Assembly: GCA_949752795.1 (NCBI GenBank)
Contig: CATKHW010000422.1
Location: 2,542,001-2,606,000, forward strand
Reading direction: 5' to 3'
DNA: 64,000 bases
DNA from: Hyperoodon ampullatus
Taxonomy: Eukaryota > Chordata > Mammalia > Artiodactyla > Ziphiidae
Positions 49,381 through 63,300 of this stretch are shown in pieces (positions within the stretch are counted from its first letter, which is position 1; the number at the start of each line of letters is the position of its first letter). Under the pieces are notes generated by a model. The model saw only the letters and a list, made by a program, of their open reading frames with translations, was not told the DNA's origin and did not search any database. The position numbers and the translations under genes were made by a program.

Positions 49381-51119
49381 CTTGGCCAAAAAGGGCGTAT
49401 GCGTTTTCTCCTGAATATATTCAGGAGAAAACGCATACGCCCTTTTTGGCCAAGCAAGCAAGCGGGCAATGCAAATCTGCACTACAAAGAAGTATCACTT
49501 CCCACCGGTCAAAAGGGACATCCACAAAATGTGTAAAAACCAGAAAGGCAAGAGAGACCCTGGAGAACAGGGAGCCTTGTTATGCTGATGTGGGGGATGT
49601 AAATTGCCAACTGCCTCTCTGGAGGAGTGCATTGAGTTCCCTAAAACAAGTAAACAACCGAGCTACAGAGCCAAGGGCACTTCCAGTCTAGGGAGTATTC
49701 CTTGGGAAAACTGAAAATCAATAAGACAGAGCCACCCCAAAATTTAGGGCTGCACTGCTTACAAGGACCTCAACTTGGGTACACCTTAAATATCCCAGGA
49801 AATATAAAAATGGTTCAAAAAATTGTGGTACTTACGTACGATGGAATATTCCTCAGCCATGAAATCAATGTCATAAGACCAGTAGCAGCAAAATGGGTGG
49901 ATTCAGGTACGATGATTCTGAGTGAAATAAGTCACACAGAAAAACAAACTTATCATAAGATATCACTTATGAAGATCCTGTAAACATGGCTACACTTGAA
50001 CTGAGTTAGGAAAGAGAACACTGTCTCACATTTAGAAAACACTCTTATGCCTGCTTAAGGGGGAAGGAGAGGTGGGGTGATGCATAAACCCAGAGTTTGA
50101 TATAAGCACAGGTACTGTTCCAAAAACCAACTATGGAATAGACAAGACCTACACCTTCCTCAGTGAAAGGGACTCAAAACCCCATAGTTCAGACAGAGGA
50201 ATATATCTGACTAGTAAGAATCTTAAAACCTATGTATTGATATGTCTCCGTAAGGGAATCAAGTGTGTCTAGACTGGCATAAACATGGCAGCGAGAATCA
50301 GCTCAAACCCACTATAAAAAGGAATTTCAAGAACAAAACAAAAAAACTGGGAAATTCTTTACAATTCCTTCAGGGTCTCTGATGAAACCTGGAATGACCC
50401 TATCTACACTGACAGCTGGAGGTGGCAAAAGGCTGGAAACTTGGGACTTAGAGGATTGGTGAGATTGGGTGAGCAAATGCAGACCCTTTAAAGCAATAAT
50501 GCATGGCACCCATTCCATGGGTCCCAACTCCCCAGGTTGAAGGGAATATTACTACAGTTATAACATGTACGGGAAACCTAGAGAACGGACACACTGTAAA
50601 TATGAAAGGTTTCTAAAACTCAACGAATAGTCCCTCTCCTGGTGCTCCGGATTGACTTTCCATCTGCTTTACTATCAATCTCCCAACTTGGAGAGACAGC
50701 CCCTTCAACCTCCTGGTTCACACAGGTCTCCAATTTGGCAGAGGATGAAAGGGAAGAGGGAGAACCAATGAGAGAGTAGCTGTTAGGTATTTGGTCGGGC
50801 ACATATCACTCTAACTTCCCGGCAGGAAGAAGAATTAACCAAAGTCTCAGCCCCCCACCAGGAACCAGTATAGGTCCTGAACCAAAATTTTGGACTTGCG
50901 GTCAGCTCACCAAAAACGAGTTGAAAAATGGAGCTCAGGGTCACAGCAATTCACAAACTGGCCGAGTAATAAAGGACAACTATCGTCCAAAAATCTGTTG
51001 AGGGAAGGCAACGAGGCGGACTTGAAAGCGAGGCAGAATAGCAGGAAACAGATTTCAAGAGGTACGTTGGAATCGCCTTTAAAGCACAGGAAGAGGGGCA
51101 CAACTTCGACAATGATGCA
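49381..51119 (+). repeat. Satellite unit U29, 1,739 bp
   Basis: The palindrome is perfect. The unit contains the junction between the two copies of the 6,966-bp duplication, at about 50.45-50.53 kb. Confidence 0.92.
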
Positions 51120-52858
51120 CTTGGCCAAAAAGGGCGTATGTGTTTTCTCCTGAATATATTCAGGAGAAAACGCATACGCCCTTTTTGGCCAAGCAAGCAA
51201 GCGGGCAATGCGAATCTGCACTACAAAGAAGTATCACTTCCCACCGGTCAAAAGGGACATCCACAAAATGTGTAAAAACCAGAAAGGCAAGACAGGCCCT
51301 GGAGAACAGGGAGCCTTGTTATGCTGATGGGCGGGATGTAAATTGCCAACTGCCTCTCTGGAGGAGTGCATTGTGTTCCCTAAAACAAGTAAACAACAGA
51401 GCTACAGAGCCAATGGCACTTCCAGTCTAGGGAATATTCCTTGGGAAAACTGAAAATCAATAAGACAGAGCCACCCCAAAATTTAGGGCTGCACTGCTTA
51501 CAAGGACCTCAACTTGGGTACACCTTAAATATCCCAGGAAATATAAAAAATGGTTCAAAAAATTGTGGTACATACGTACGATGGAATATCCCTCAGCCAT
51601 GAAATCAGTGTCATAAGACCAGTAGCAGCAAAATGGGTGGATTCAGGTACGATGATTCTAAGTGAAATAAGTCACACAGAAAAAGAAACTTATCATAAGA
51701 TATCACTTATGAAGATACTGTAAACATGGCTACACTTGAACTGAGTTAGGAAAGAGAACAGTGTCTCACAATTAGAAAACACTCTTATGCCTGCTTAAGG
51801 GGGAAGGAGAGGTGGGGTGATGCATAAAACCAGAGTTTGATATAAGCACAGGTACCGTTCCAAAAACCAACTATGGAATAGACAAGACCTACACCTTCCT
51901 CAGTGAAAGGGACTCAAAACCCCATATTTCCCGCAGAGGAATATATCTGACTTGTAAGAATCTTAAAACCTATGGATTGATATGTCTCCGTAGGGAATCA
52001 AGTGTGTCTAGACTGGCATAAACATGGCAGCGAGAATCAGCTCAAACCCACTATAAAAAGGAATTTCAAAAACAAAACAAAAAAACTGGGAAATTCTTTA
52101 CAATTCCTTCAGGGTCTCTGATGAAACCTGGAATGACCCTATTTACAAGGACAGCTGAATGTGGCATAAGGCTGGACACTTGGGACTGAGAGGATTGGTG
52201 AGATTGGGTGAGCAAATGCAGACCCTTTAAAGCAATAATGCATGGCACCCATTCCATGGGTCCCAACTCTCCAGGTTGAAGGGAATATTACTACAGTTAT
52301 AACATGTACCGGAATCCTAGAGAACGGACACACTGTGAATACGAAAGGTTTCTGAAACTCAACGAATAGTCCCTCTCCTGGTGCTCCGGTTTGACTTTCC
52401 ATCTGCTTTACTATCAACCTCCCAACTTGGAGAGAGAGCCCCTTTAACCTCCTGTTTCACACAGGTTTCCAATTTGGCAGAGGATGAAAGGGAAGAGGGA
52501 GAACCAATGAGAGAGTAGCTGTTAGGCATTTGGACGGGCACATATCACTGTAATTTCACAGCAGGAAGAAGAATTAACCAAAGTCTCAGCCCCCCACCGG
52601 GAACCAGTATAGGTCCTGAACCAAAATTTTGGACTTGCGGTCAGCTCACCTAAAACGAGTTGAAACATGGAGCTCAGGGGCACAGCAATTCACAAACTGG
52701 CCGAGTAATAAAGGACAACTATCGTCCAAAAATCTGTTGAGGGAAGGCAACGAGGTGGACTTGAAAGCGAGGAAGAATTGCAGGAAACAGATTTCAAGAG
52801 GTACGTTGGAATCGCCTTTAAAGCACAGGAAGAGGGGCACAACTTCGACAATGATGCA
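51120..52858 (+). repeat. Satellite unit U30, 1,739 bp
   Basis: This unit is a copy of U26, down to the single palindrome mismatch and the compensating one-base gain and loss. Confidence 0.92.
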
Positions 52859-54598
52859 CTTGGCCAAAAAGGGCGTATGCGTTTTCTCCTGAATATATTC
52901 AGGAGAAAACGCATACGCCCTTTTTGGCCAAGCAAGCAAGCGGGCAATGCAAATCTGCACTACAAAGAAGTATCACTTCCCACCGGTCAAAAGGGACATC
53001 CACAAATTGTGTAAAAACCAGAAAGGCAAGACAGGCCCTGGAGAACAGGGAGCCTTGTTATGCTGATGGGCGGGATGTAAATTGCCAACTGCCTCTCTGG
53101 AGGAGTGCATTGTGTTCCCTAAAAGAAGTAAACAACAGAGCTACAGAGCCAAGGGCACTTCCAGTCTAGGGAATATACCTTGGGAAAACTGAAAATCAAT
53201 AAGACAGAGCCACCCCAAAATTTAGGGCTGCACTGCTTACAAGGACCTCAACTTGGGTACACCTTAAATATCCCAGGAAATATAAAAATGGTTCAAAAAA
53301 TTGTGGTACTTACGTACGATGGAATATCCCTCAGCCATGAAATCAATGTCATAAGACCAGTAGCAGCAAAATGGGTGGATTCAGGTACGATGATTCTAAG
53401 TGAAATAAGTCACACAGAAAAAGAAACTTATCATAAGATATCACTTATGAAGATCCTGTAAACATGGCTACACTTGAACTGAGTTAGGAAAAGAGAACAG
53501 TGTCTCACAATTAGAAAACACTCTTATGCCTGCTTTAGTGGGAAGGAGAGGTGGGGTGATGCATAAAACCAGAGTTTGATATAAGCACAGGTACCGTTCC
53601 AAAAACCAACTATGGAATAGACAAGACCTACACCTTCCTCAGTGAAAGGGACTCAAAACCCCATATTTCCCGCAGAGGAATATATCTGACTAGTAAGAAT
53701 CTTAAAACCTATGTGTTGATATGACTCCGTAAGGGACTCAAGTGTGTCTAGACTGGCATAAACATGGCAGCGAGAATCAGCTCAAACCCACTATAAAAAG
53801 GAATTTCAAAAACAAAACAAAAAAACTGGGAAATTCTTTACAATTCCTTCAGGGTCTCTGATGAAACATGGAATGACAATATCTACAAAGACAGCTGGAT
53901 GTGGCATAAGGCTGGACACTTGGGACTGAGAGGATTGGTGAGATTGGGTGAGCAAATGCAGACCCTTTAAAGCAATAATGCATGGCACCCATTCCATGGG
54001 TCCCAACTCTCCAGGTTGAAGGGAATATTACTACAGTTATAACATGTACCGGAAACCTAGAGAACGGACACACTGTGAATACGAAAGGTTTCTAAAACTC
54101 AACGAATAGTCCCTCTCCTGGTGCTCAAGTTTGACTTTCCATCTGCTTTACTATCAACCTCCCAACTTGGAGAGACAGCCCCTTTAACCTCCTGGTTCGC
54201 ACAGGTTTCCAATTTGGCAGAGGATGAAAGGGAAGAGGGAGAACCAATGAGAGAGTAGCTGTTAGGCATTTGGACGGGCACATATCACTGTAATTTCACG
54301 GCAGAAAGAAGAATTAACCAAAGTCTCATCCACCCACCGGGAACCAATATAGGTCCTGAACCAAAATTTTGGACTTGAGGTCAGCTCACCAAAAACGAGT
54401 TGAAAAATGGAGTTCAGGGGCACAGCAATTCACAAACTGGCCGAGTAATAAAGGACAACTATCGTCCAAAAATCTGTTGAGGGAAGGCAACGAGGCGGAC
54501 TTGAAAGCGAGGCAGAATAGCAGGAAACAGATTTCAAGAGGTACGTTGGAATCGCCTTTAAAGCACAGGAAGAGGGGCACAAATTCGACAATGATGCA
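52859..54598 (+). repeat. Satellite unit U31, 1,740 bp
   Basis: This unit is a copy of U27 with a perfect palindrome. One visible private change is gatatgactccg, near 53,720. Confidence 0.92.
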
Positions 54599-56346
54599 CT
54601 TGGCCAAAAAGGGCGTATGTGTTTCTCCTGAATATATTCAGGAGAAAACGCATACGCCCTTTTTGGCCAAGCAAGCAAGCGGGCAATGCAAATCTGCACT
54701 ACAAAGTGATACAAAGAAGTATCACTTCCCACCGGTCAAAAGTGACATCCACAAAATGTGTAAAAACCAGAAAGGCAAGACAGGCCCTGGAGAACAGGGA
54801 GCCTTGTTATACTGATGGGCGGGATGTAAATTGCCAACTGCCTCTCTGGAGGAGTGCATTGTGTTCCCTAAAACAAGTAAACAACAGAGCTACACAGCCA
54901 AGGGCACTTCCAGTCTAGGGAATATACCTTGGGAAAACTGAAAATCAATAAGACAGAGCCACCCCAAAATTTAGGGCTGCACTGCTTACAAGGACCTCAA
55001 CTTGGGTACACCTTAAATATCCCAGGAAATATAAAAATGGTTCAAAAAATTGTGGTACTTACGTACGATGGAATATCCCTCAGCCATGAAATCAATGTCA
55101 TAAGACCAGTAGCAGCAAAATGGGTGGATTCAAGTACGATGATTCTAAGTGAAATAAGTCACACAGAAAAAGAAACTTATCACAAGATATCACTTAAGAA
55201 GATCCTGTAAACATGGCTACACTTGAACTGAGTTAGGAAAGAGAAGAATGTCTCACATTTAGAAAACACTCTTATGCCTGCTTTAGGGGGAAGGAGAGGT
55301 GGGGTGATGCATAAAGCCAGAGTTTGATATAAGCACAGGTACCGTTCCAAAAACCAACTATGGAATAGACAAGACCTACACCTTCCTCAGTGAAAGGGAC
55401 TCAAAACCCCATAGTTCCCGCAGAGGAATATATCTGACTAGTAAGAATCTTAAAACCTATGTATTGATATGTCTCCGTAAGGGAATCAAGTGTGTCTAGA
55501 CTGGCATAAACATGGCAGCGAGAATCAGCTCAAAACCACTATAAAAAGGAATTTCATAAACAAAACAAAAAAACTGGGAAATTCTTTACAATTCCTTCAG
55601 GGTCTCTGATGAAACATGGAATGACAATATCTACAAAGACAGCTGGATGTGGCATAAGGCTGGACACTTGGGACTGAGAGGATTGGTGAGATTGGGTGAG
55701 CAAATGCAGACCCTTTAAAGCAATAATGCATGGCACCCATTCCATGGGTCCCAACTCCCCAGGTTGAAGGGAATATTACTACAGTTATAACATGTACGAG
55801 AAACCTAGAGAACGGACACACTGTAAATATGAAAGGTTTCTAAAACTCAACGAATAGTCCCTCTCCTGGTGCTCCGGATTGACTTTCCATCTGCTTTACT
55901 ATCAATCTCCCAACTTGGAGAGACAGCCCCTTCAACCTCCTGGTTCACACAGGTCTCCAATTTGGCAGAGGATGAAAGGGAAGAGGGAGAAGCAATGAGA
56001 GAGTAGCTGTTAGGTATTTGGTCGGGCACATATCACTCTAACTTCCCGGCAGGAAGAAGAATTAACCAAAGTCTCAGCCCCCCACCAGGAACCAGTATAG
56101 GTCCTGAACCAAAATTTTGGACTTGCGTTCAGCTCACCAAAAACGAGTTGAAAAATGGAGCTCAGGGGCACAGCAATTCACAAACTGGCCGAGTAATAAA
56201 GGACAACTCTCGTCCAAAAATCTGTTGAGGGAAGGCAACGAGGCGGACTTGAAAGCGAGGCAGAATAGCAGGAAACAGATTTCAAGAGGTACGTTGGAAT
56301 CGCCTTTAAAGCACAGGAAGAGGGGCACAACTTCGACAATGATGCA
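54599..56346 (+). repeat. Satellite unit U32, 1,748 bp, with 10-bp insertion
   Basis: This unit is a copy of U28, including the 73-bp palindrome and the hairpin-making 10-bp insertion. A private change, ttatactg, lies near 54,808. Confidence 0.92.
54706..54725. repeat. New hairpin made by 10-bp insertion (U32)
   Basis: This is the same structure as at 47740-47759, copied by the 6,966-bp duplication. Confidence 0.95.
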
Positions 56347-58085
56347 CTTGGCCAAAAAGGGCGTATGCGTTTTCTCCTGAATATATTCAGGAGAAAACGC
56401 ATACGCCCTTTTTGGCCAAGCAAGCAAGCGGGCAATGCAAATCTGCACTACAAAGAAGTATCACTTCCCACCGGTCAAAAGGGACATCCACAAAATGTGT
56501 AAAAACCAGAAAGGCAAGAGAGACCCTGGAGAACAGGGAGCCTTGTTATGCTGATGTGGGGGATGTAAATTGCCAACTGCCTCTCTGGAGGAGTGCATTG
56601 AGTTCCCTAAAACAAGTAAACAACCGAGCTACAGAGCCAAGGGCACTTCCAGTCTAGGGAGTATTCCTTGGGAAAACTGAAAATCAATAAGACAGAGCCA
56701 CCCCAAAATTTAGGGCTGCACTGCTTACAAGGACCTCAACTTGGGTACACCTTAAATATCCCAGGAAATATAAAAATGGTTCAAAAAATTGTGGTACTTA
56801 CGTACGATGGAATATTCCTCAGCCATGAAATCAATGTCATAAGACCAGTAGCAGCAAAATGGGTGGATTCAGGTACGATGATTCTGAGTGAAATAAGTCA
56901 CACAGAAAAACAAACTTATCATAAGATATCACTTATGAAGATCCTGTAAACATGGCTACACTTGAACTGAGTTAGGAAAGAGAACACTGTCTCACATTTA
57001 GAAAACACTCTTATGCCTGCTTAAGGGGGAAGGAGAGGTGGGGTGATGCATAAACCCAGAGTTTGATATAAGCACAGGTACTGTTCCAAAAACCAACTAT
57101 GGAATAGACAAGACCTACACCTTCCTCAGTGAAAGGGACTCAAAACCCCATAGTTCAGACAGAGGAATATATCTGACTAGTAAGAATCTTAAAACCTATG
57201 TATTGATATGTCTCCGTAAGGGAATCAAGTGTGTCTAGACTGGCATAAACATGGCAGCGAGAATCAGCTCAAACCCACTATAAAAAGGAATTTCAAGAAC
57301 AAAACAAAAAAACTGGGAAATTCTTTACAATTCCTTCAGGGTCTCTGATGAAACCTGGAATGACCCTATCTACACTGACAGCTGGAGGTGGCAAAAGGCT
57401 GGAAACTTGGGACTTAGAGGATTGGTGAGATTGGGGGAGCAAATGCAGACCCTTTAAAGCAATAATGCATGGCACCCATTCCATGGGTCCCAACTCTCCA
57501 GGTTGAAGGGAATATTACTACAGTTATAACATGTACCGGAAACCTAGAGAACGGACACACTGTGAATACGAAAGGTTTCTAAACCTCAACGAATAGTCCC
57601 TCTGCTGGTGCTCCGGTTTGACTTTCCATCTGCTTTACTATCAACCTCCCAACTTGGAGAGTCAGACCCTTTAACCTCCTGGTTCGCACAGGTTTCCAAT
57701 TTGTCAGAGGATGAAAGCGAAGAGGGAGAACCAATGAGAGAGTAGCTGTTAGGCATTTGGACGGGCACATATCACTGTAATTTCCCGGCAGGAAGAAGAA
57801 TTAACCAAAGTCTCAGCCACCCACCGGGAACCAATATAGGTCCTGAACCAAAATTTTGGACTTGCGGTCAGCTCACCAAAAACGAGTTGAAAAATGGAGC
57901 TCAGGGGCACAGCAATTCACAAACTGGCCGAGTAATAAAGGACAACTATCGTCCAAAAATCTGTTGAGGGAAGGCAACGAGGCGGACTTGAAAGCGAGGC
58001 AGAATAGCAGGAAACAGATTTCAAGAGGTACGTTGGAATCGCCTTTAAAGCACAGGAAGAGGGGCACAACTTCGACAATGATGCA
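56347..58085 (+). repeat. Satellite unit U33, 1,739 bp
   Basis: The palindrome is perfect. The unit follows U29 to about 57.44-57.50 kb, where the young duplication ends and a different unit type resumes (actctccagg in place of actccccagg). Confidence 0.92.
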
Positions 58086-59824
58086 CTTGGCCAAAAAGGG
58101 CGTATGCGTTTTCTCCTGAATATATTCAGGAGAAAACGCATACGCCCTTTTTGGCCAAGCAAGCAAGCGGGCAATGCAAATCTTCACTACAAAGAAGTAT
58201 CACTTCCCACCAGTCAAAAGGGACATCCACAAAATGTGTAAAAACCAGAAAGGCAAGACAGGCCCTGGAGAACAGGGAGCCTTGTTATGCTGATGTGTGG
58301 GATGTAAATTGCCAACTGCCTCTCTGGAGGAGTGCATTGTGTTCCCTAAAACAAGTAAACAACAGAGCTACAGAGCCAAGGGCACTTCCAGTCTAGGGAA
58401 TATACCTTGGGAAAACTGAAAATCAATAAGACAGAGCCACCCCAAAATTTAGGGCTGCACTGCTTACAAGGACCTCAACTTGGGTACACCTTAAATATCC
58501 CAGGAAATATAAAAATGGTTCAAAAAATTGTGGTACTTACATACGATGGAATATCCCTCAGCCATGAAACCAATGTCATAAGACCAGTAGCAGCAAAATG
58601 GGTGGATTCAGGTACGATGATTCTAAGTGAAATAAGTCACAGAGAAAAAGAAACTTATCATAAGATATCACTTATGAAGATCCTGTAAACATGGCTACAC
58701 TTGAACTGAGTTAGGAAAGAGAAGAATGTCTCACATTTAGAAAACACTCTTATGCCTGCTTTAGGGGGAAGGAGATGTGGGGTGATACATAAAACCAGAG
58801 TTTGATATAAGCACAGGTACCGTTCCAAAAACCAACTATGGAATAGACAAGACCTACACCTTCCTCAGTGAAAGGGACTCAAAACCCCATATTTCCCACA
58901 GAGGAATATATCTGACTAGCAAGAATCTTAAAACCTATGTATTGATATGTCTCCGTAAGGGAATCAAGTGTGTCTAGACTGGCATAAACATGGCAGCGAG
59001 AATCAGCTCAAACCCACTAAAAAAAGGAATTTCAAAAACAAAACAAAAAAACTGGGAAATTCTTTACAATTCCTTCAGGGTCTCTGATTAAACCTGGAAT
59101 GACCCTATCTACAAGGACAGCTGGATGTGGCATAAGGCTGGACACTTGGGACTGAGATGATTGGTGAGATTGGGTGAGCAAATGCAGACCCTTTAAATCA
59201 ATAATGCATGGCACCCATTCCATGGGTCCCAACTCTCCAGGTTGAAGGGAATATTACTACAGTTATAACGTGTACCGGAATCCAAGAGAACGGACACACT
59301 GTGAATACGAAAGGTTTCTAAAACTCAACGAATAGTCCCTCTCCTGGTGCTCCAGTTTGACTTTCCATCTGCTTTACTATCAACCTCCCAACTTGGAGAG
59401 ACAGCCCCTTTAACCTCCTGGTTCGCACAGGTTGCCAATTTGGCAGAGGATGAAAGGGAAGAGGGAGAACCAATGAGAGAGTAGCTGTTAGGCATTTGGA
59501 CGGGCACATATCACTGTAATTTCCTAGCAGGAAGAAGAATTAACCAAAGTCTCAGCCACCCACCGGGAACCAGTATAGGTCCTGAACCAAAATTTTGGAC
59601 TTGCGGTCAGCTCACCAAAAACGAGTTGAAACATGGAGCTCAGGGGCACAGCAATTCACAAACTGGCCGAGTAATAAAGGACAACTATCGTCCAAAAATC
59701 TGTTGAGGGAAGGCAACGAGGCGGACTTGAAAGCGAGGCAGAATAGCAGGAAACAGATTTCAAGAGGTACGTTGGAATCGCCTTTAAAGCACAGGAAGAG
59801 GGGCACAACTTCGACAATGATGCA
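58086..59824 (+). repeat. Satellite unit U34, 1,739 bp
   Basis: The palindrome is perfect. From about 58.7 kb the unit matches U23. Before that point it differs clearly. Confidence 0.92.
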
Positions 59825-62800
59825 CTTGGCCAAAAAGGGCGTATGCGTTTTCTCCTGAATATATTCAGGAGAAAACGCATACGCCCTTTTTGGCCAAGCA
59901 AGCAAGCGGGCAATGCAAATCTGCACTACAAAGAAGTATCACTTCCCACCGGTCAAAAGGGACATCCACAAAATGTGTAAAAGCCAGAAAGGCAAGACAG
60001 GCCCTGGAGAACAGGGAGCCTTGTTATGCTGATGTGTGGGATGTAAATTGCCAACTGCCTCTCTGGAGGAGTGCATTGTGTTCCCTAAAACAAGTAAACA
60101 ACAGAGCTACAGAGCCAAGGGCACTTCCAGTCTAGGGAATATACCTTGGGAAAACTGAAAATCAATAAGACAGAGCCACCCCAAAATTTAGGGCTGCACT
60201 GCTTACAAGGACCTCAACTTGGGTACACCTTAAATATCCCAGGAAATATAAAAATGGTTCAAAAAATTGTGGTACTTACGTACGATGGAATATCCCTCAG
60301 CCATGAAATCAATGTCATAAGACCAGTAGCAGCAAAATGGGTGGATTCATGTACGATGATTCTAAGTGAAATAAGTCACACAGAAAAAGAAACTTATCAT
60401 AAGATATCACTTATGAAGATCCTGTAAACATGGCTACACTTGAACTGAGTTAGGAAAGAGAAGAATGTCTCACATTTAGAAAACACTCTTATGCCTGCTT
60501 TAGGGGGAAGGAGAGGTGGGGTGATGCATAAAACCAGAGTTTGATATAATCACAGGTACCGTTCCAAAAACCAACTATGGAATAGACAAGACCTACACCT
60601 TCCTCAGTGAAAGGGACTCAAAACCACATATTTCCCGCAGAAGAATATATCTGACTAGTAAGAATCTTAAAACCTATGTATTGATATGTCTCCGTAAGGG
60701 AATCAAGTGTGTCTAGACTGGCATAAACATGGCAGCGAGAATCAGCTCAAACCCACTATAAAAAGGAATTTCAAAAACAAAACAAAAAAACTGGGAAATT
60801 CTTTACAATTCCTTCAGGGTCTCTGATGAAACCTGGAATGACCCTATCTACAACGACAGCTGGATGTGGCAAAAGGCTGGTAACTTGGGACTGAGAGGAT
60901 TGGTGAGATTGGGTGAGCAAATGCAGACCCTTTAAAGCAATAATGCATGGCACCCATTCCATGGGTCCCAACTCTCCAGGTTGAAGGGAATATTACTACA
61001 GTTATAACATGTACCGGAATCCTAGAGAACGGACACACTGTGAATACGAAAGGTTTCTAAAACTCAACGAATAGTCCCTCTCCTGGTGCTCCGGTTTGAC
61101 TCTCCATCTGCTTTACTATCAACCTCCCAACTTGGAGAGACAGCCCCTTTAACCTCCTGGTTCACACAGGTTGCCAATTTTGCAGAGGATGAAAGGGAAG
61201 AGGGAGAACCAATGAGAGAGTAGCTGTTAGGCATTTGGACGGGCACATATCACTGTAATTTCCCAGCAGGAAGAAGAATTAACCAAAGTCTCAGCCACCC
61301 ACCGGGAACCAGTATAGGTCCTGAACCAAAATTTTGGACTTGCGGTCAGCTCAAAAAAAACGAGTAGAAACATGGAGCTCAGGGGCACAGCAATTCACAA
61401 ACTGGCCGAGTAATAAAGGACAACTATCGTCCAAAAATCTGCTGAGGGAAGGCAACGAGGCGGACTTGAAAGCGAGGCAGAATAGCAGGAAACATATTTC
61501 TAGAGGTACGTTGGAATCACCTTTAAAGCACAGGAAGAGGGGCACAACTTCGACAATGATGCACTTGGCCAAAAAGGGCGTATGCGTTTTCTCCTGAATA
61601 TATTCAGGAGAAAACGCATACAACATTTTTGGCCAAGCAAGCAAGCGGGCAATGCAAATCGGCACTACAAAGAAGTATCACTTCCCACTGGTCAAAAGGG
61701 ACATCCACAAAATGTGTAAAAACCAGAAAGGCAAGACAGGCCCTGGAGAACAGGGAGCCTTGTTATGCTGATGGGCGGGATGTAAATTGCCAACTGCCTT
61801 TCTGGAGGAGTGCATTGTGTTCCCTAAAACAAGTAAACAACAGAGCTACAGAGCCAAGGGCACTTCCAGTCTAGGGAATATTCCTTGGGAAAACTGAATA
61901 TCAATAAGACAGAGCCACCCCAAAATTTAGGGCAGCACTGCTTACAAGGACCTCAACTTGGGTACACCTTAAATATCCCAGGAAATATAAAAATGGTTCA
62001 AAAAATTGTGGTACTTACGTACGATGGAATATCCCTCAGCCATGAAATCAATGTCATAAGACCAGTAGCAGCAAAATGGGTGGATTCAGGTACGATGATT
62101 CTAAGTGAAATAAGACACACAGAAAAAGAAACTTATCAAAGATATCACTTATGAAGATCCTGTAAACATGGGTACACTTGAACTGAGTTAGGAAAGAGAA
62201 GAATGTCTCACATTTAGAAAACACTCTTATGCCTGCTTAAGGGGGAAGGAGAGGTGGGGTGATGCATAAAACCAGAGTTTGATATAAGCACATTTACCGT
62301 TACAAACACCAACTATGGAATAGACAAGACCTACACCTTCCTCAGTGAAAGGGACTCAAAACCCCATATTTCCCGCAGAGGAATATATCTGACTAGTAAG
62401 AATCTTAAAACCTATGTATTGATATGTCTCCGTAAGGGAATCAAGTGTGTCTAGACTGGCATAAACATGGCAGCGAGAATCAGCTCAAAACCACTATAAA
62501 AAGGAATTTCATAAACAAAACAAAAAAACTGGGAAATTCTTTACAATTCCTTCAGGGTCTCTGATGAAACATGGAATGACAATACTACAACGACAGCTGG
62601 ATGTGGCAAAAGGCTGGACACTTGGGACTGAGAGGATTGGTGAGATTCGGTGAGCAAATGCAGACCCTTTAAAGCAATAATGCATGGCACCCATTCCATG
62701 GATCCCAACTCTCCAGGTTGAAGGGAATATTACTACAGTTATAACATGTACGAGAAACCTAGAGAACGGACACACTGTGAATATGAAATGTTTCTAAAAC

Positions 62801-63047
62801 TCAACGAATAGTCCCTCGCCTGGTGCTCCGGTTTGACTTTCCATCTGCTTTACTATCAATCTCCCAACTTGGAGAGACAGCCCCTTCAACCTCCTGGTTC
62901 ACACAGGTCTCCAATTTGGCAGAGGATGAAAGGGAAGAGGGAGAACCAATGAGAGAGTAGCTGTTAGGTATTTGGTCGGGCACATATCACTCTAACTTCC
63001 CGGCAGGAAGAAGAATTAACCAAAGTCTCAGCCCCCCACCAGGAGCC
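58699..63047 (+). repeat. Paralogous block, 19,149-bp offset, right copy
   Basis: This is the partner of 39550-43900. The offset equals eleven units plus two 10-bp insertions, both of which lie in the young duplication between the two blocks. Confidence 0.78.
59825..61563 (+). repeat. Satellite unit U35, 1,739 bp
   Basis: The palindrome is perfect. The unit is a close relative of U24, with occasional private changes such as gataatcacagg near 60,545. Confidence 0.92.
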
Positions 63048-63300
63048 AGTATAGGTCCTGAACCAAAATTTTGGACTTGCGGTCAGCTCACCAAAAACGA
63101 GTTGAAAAATGGAGCTCAGGGGCACAGCAATTCACAAACTGGCTGAGTAATAAAGGACATCTATCGTCCAAAAATCTGTTGAGGGAAGGCAACGAGGCGG
63201 ACTTGAAAGCGAGGCAGAATAGCAGGAAACAGATTTCAAGAGGTACGTTGGAATCGCCTTTAAAGCACAGGAAGAGGGGCACAACTTCGACAATGATGCA
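61564..63300 (+). repeat. Satellite unit U36, 1,737 bp
   Basis: The palindrome has the same three right-arm changes as U25. Two private one-base losses (acttatcaaagat near 62,135; gacaatactac near 62,580) shorten it relative to U25. Confidence 0.92.

Larger units (their letters stand above)
43490..50455 (+). repeat. Young four-unit duplication, left copy (6,966 bp)
   Basis: This is a direct tandem duplicate of 50456-57421. I find only about five base differences by eye (near 43,730, 49,072, 50,475, 53,724 and 54,811, given in either copy). Private features are shared: the 10-bp insertion, the T loss in one palindrome, and compensating one-base indels. The true left edge lies between about 43,483 and 43,560. 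Confidence 0.92.
50456..57421 (+). repeat. Young four-unit duplication, right copy (6,966 bp)
   Basis: This is the second copy, directly abutting the first. It ends between about 57,436 and 57,497, where the actctccagg unit type returns. The arrangement is what one unequal exchange between units four apart would leave. An assembly duplication is the alternative. Confidence 0.9.
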
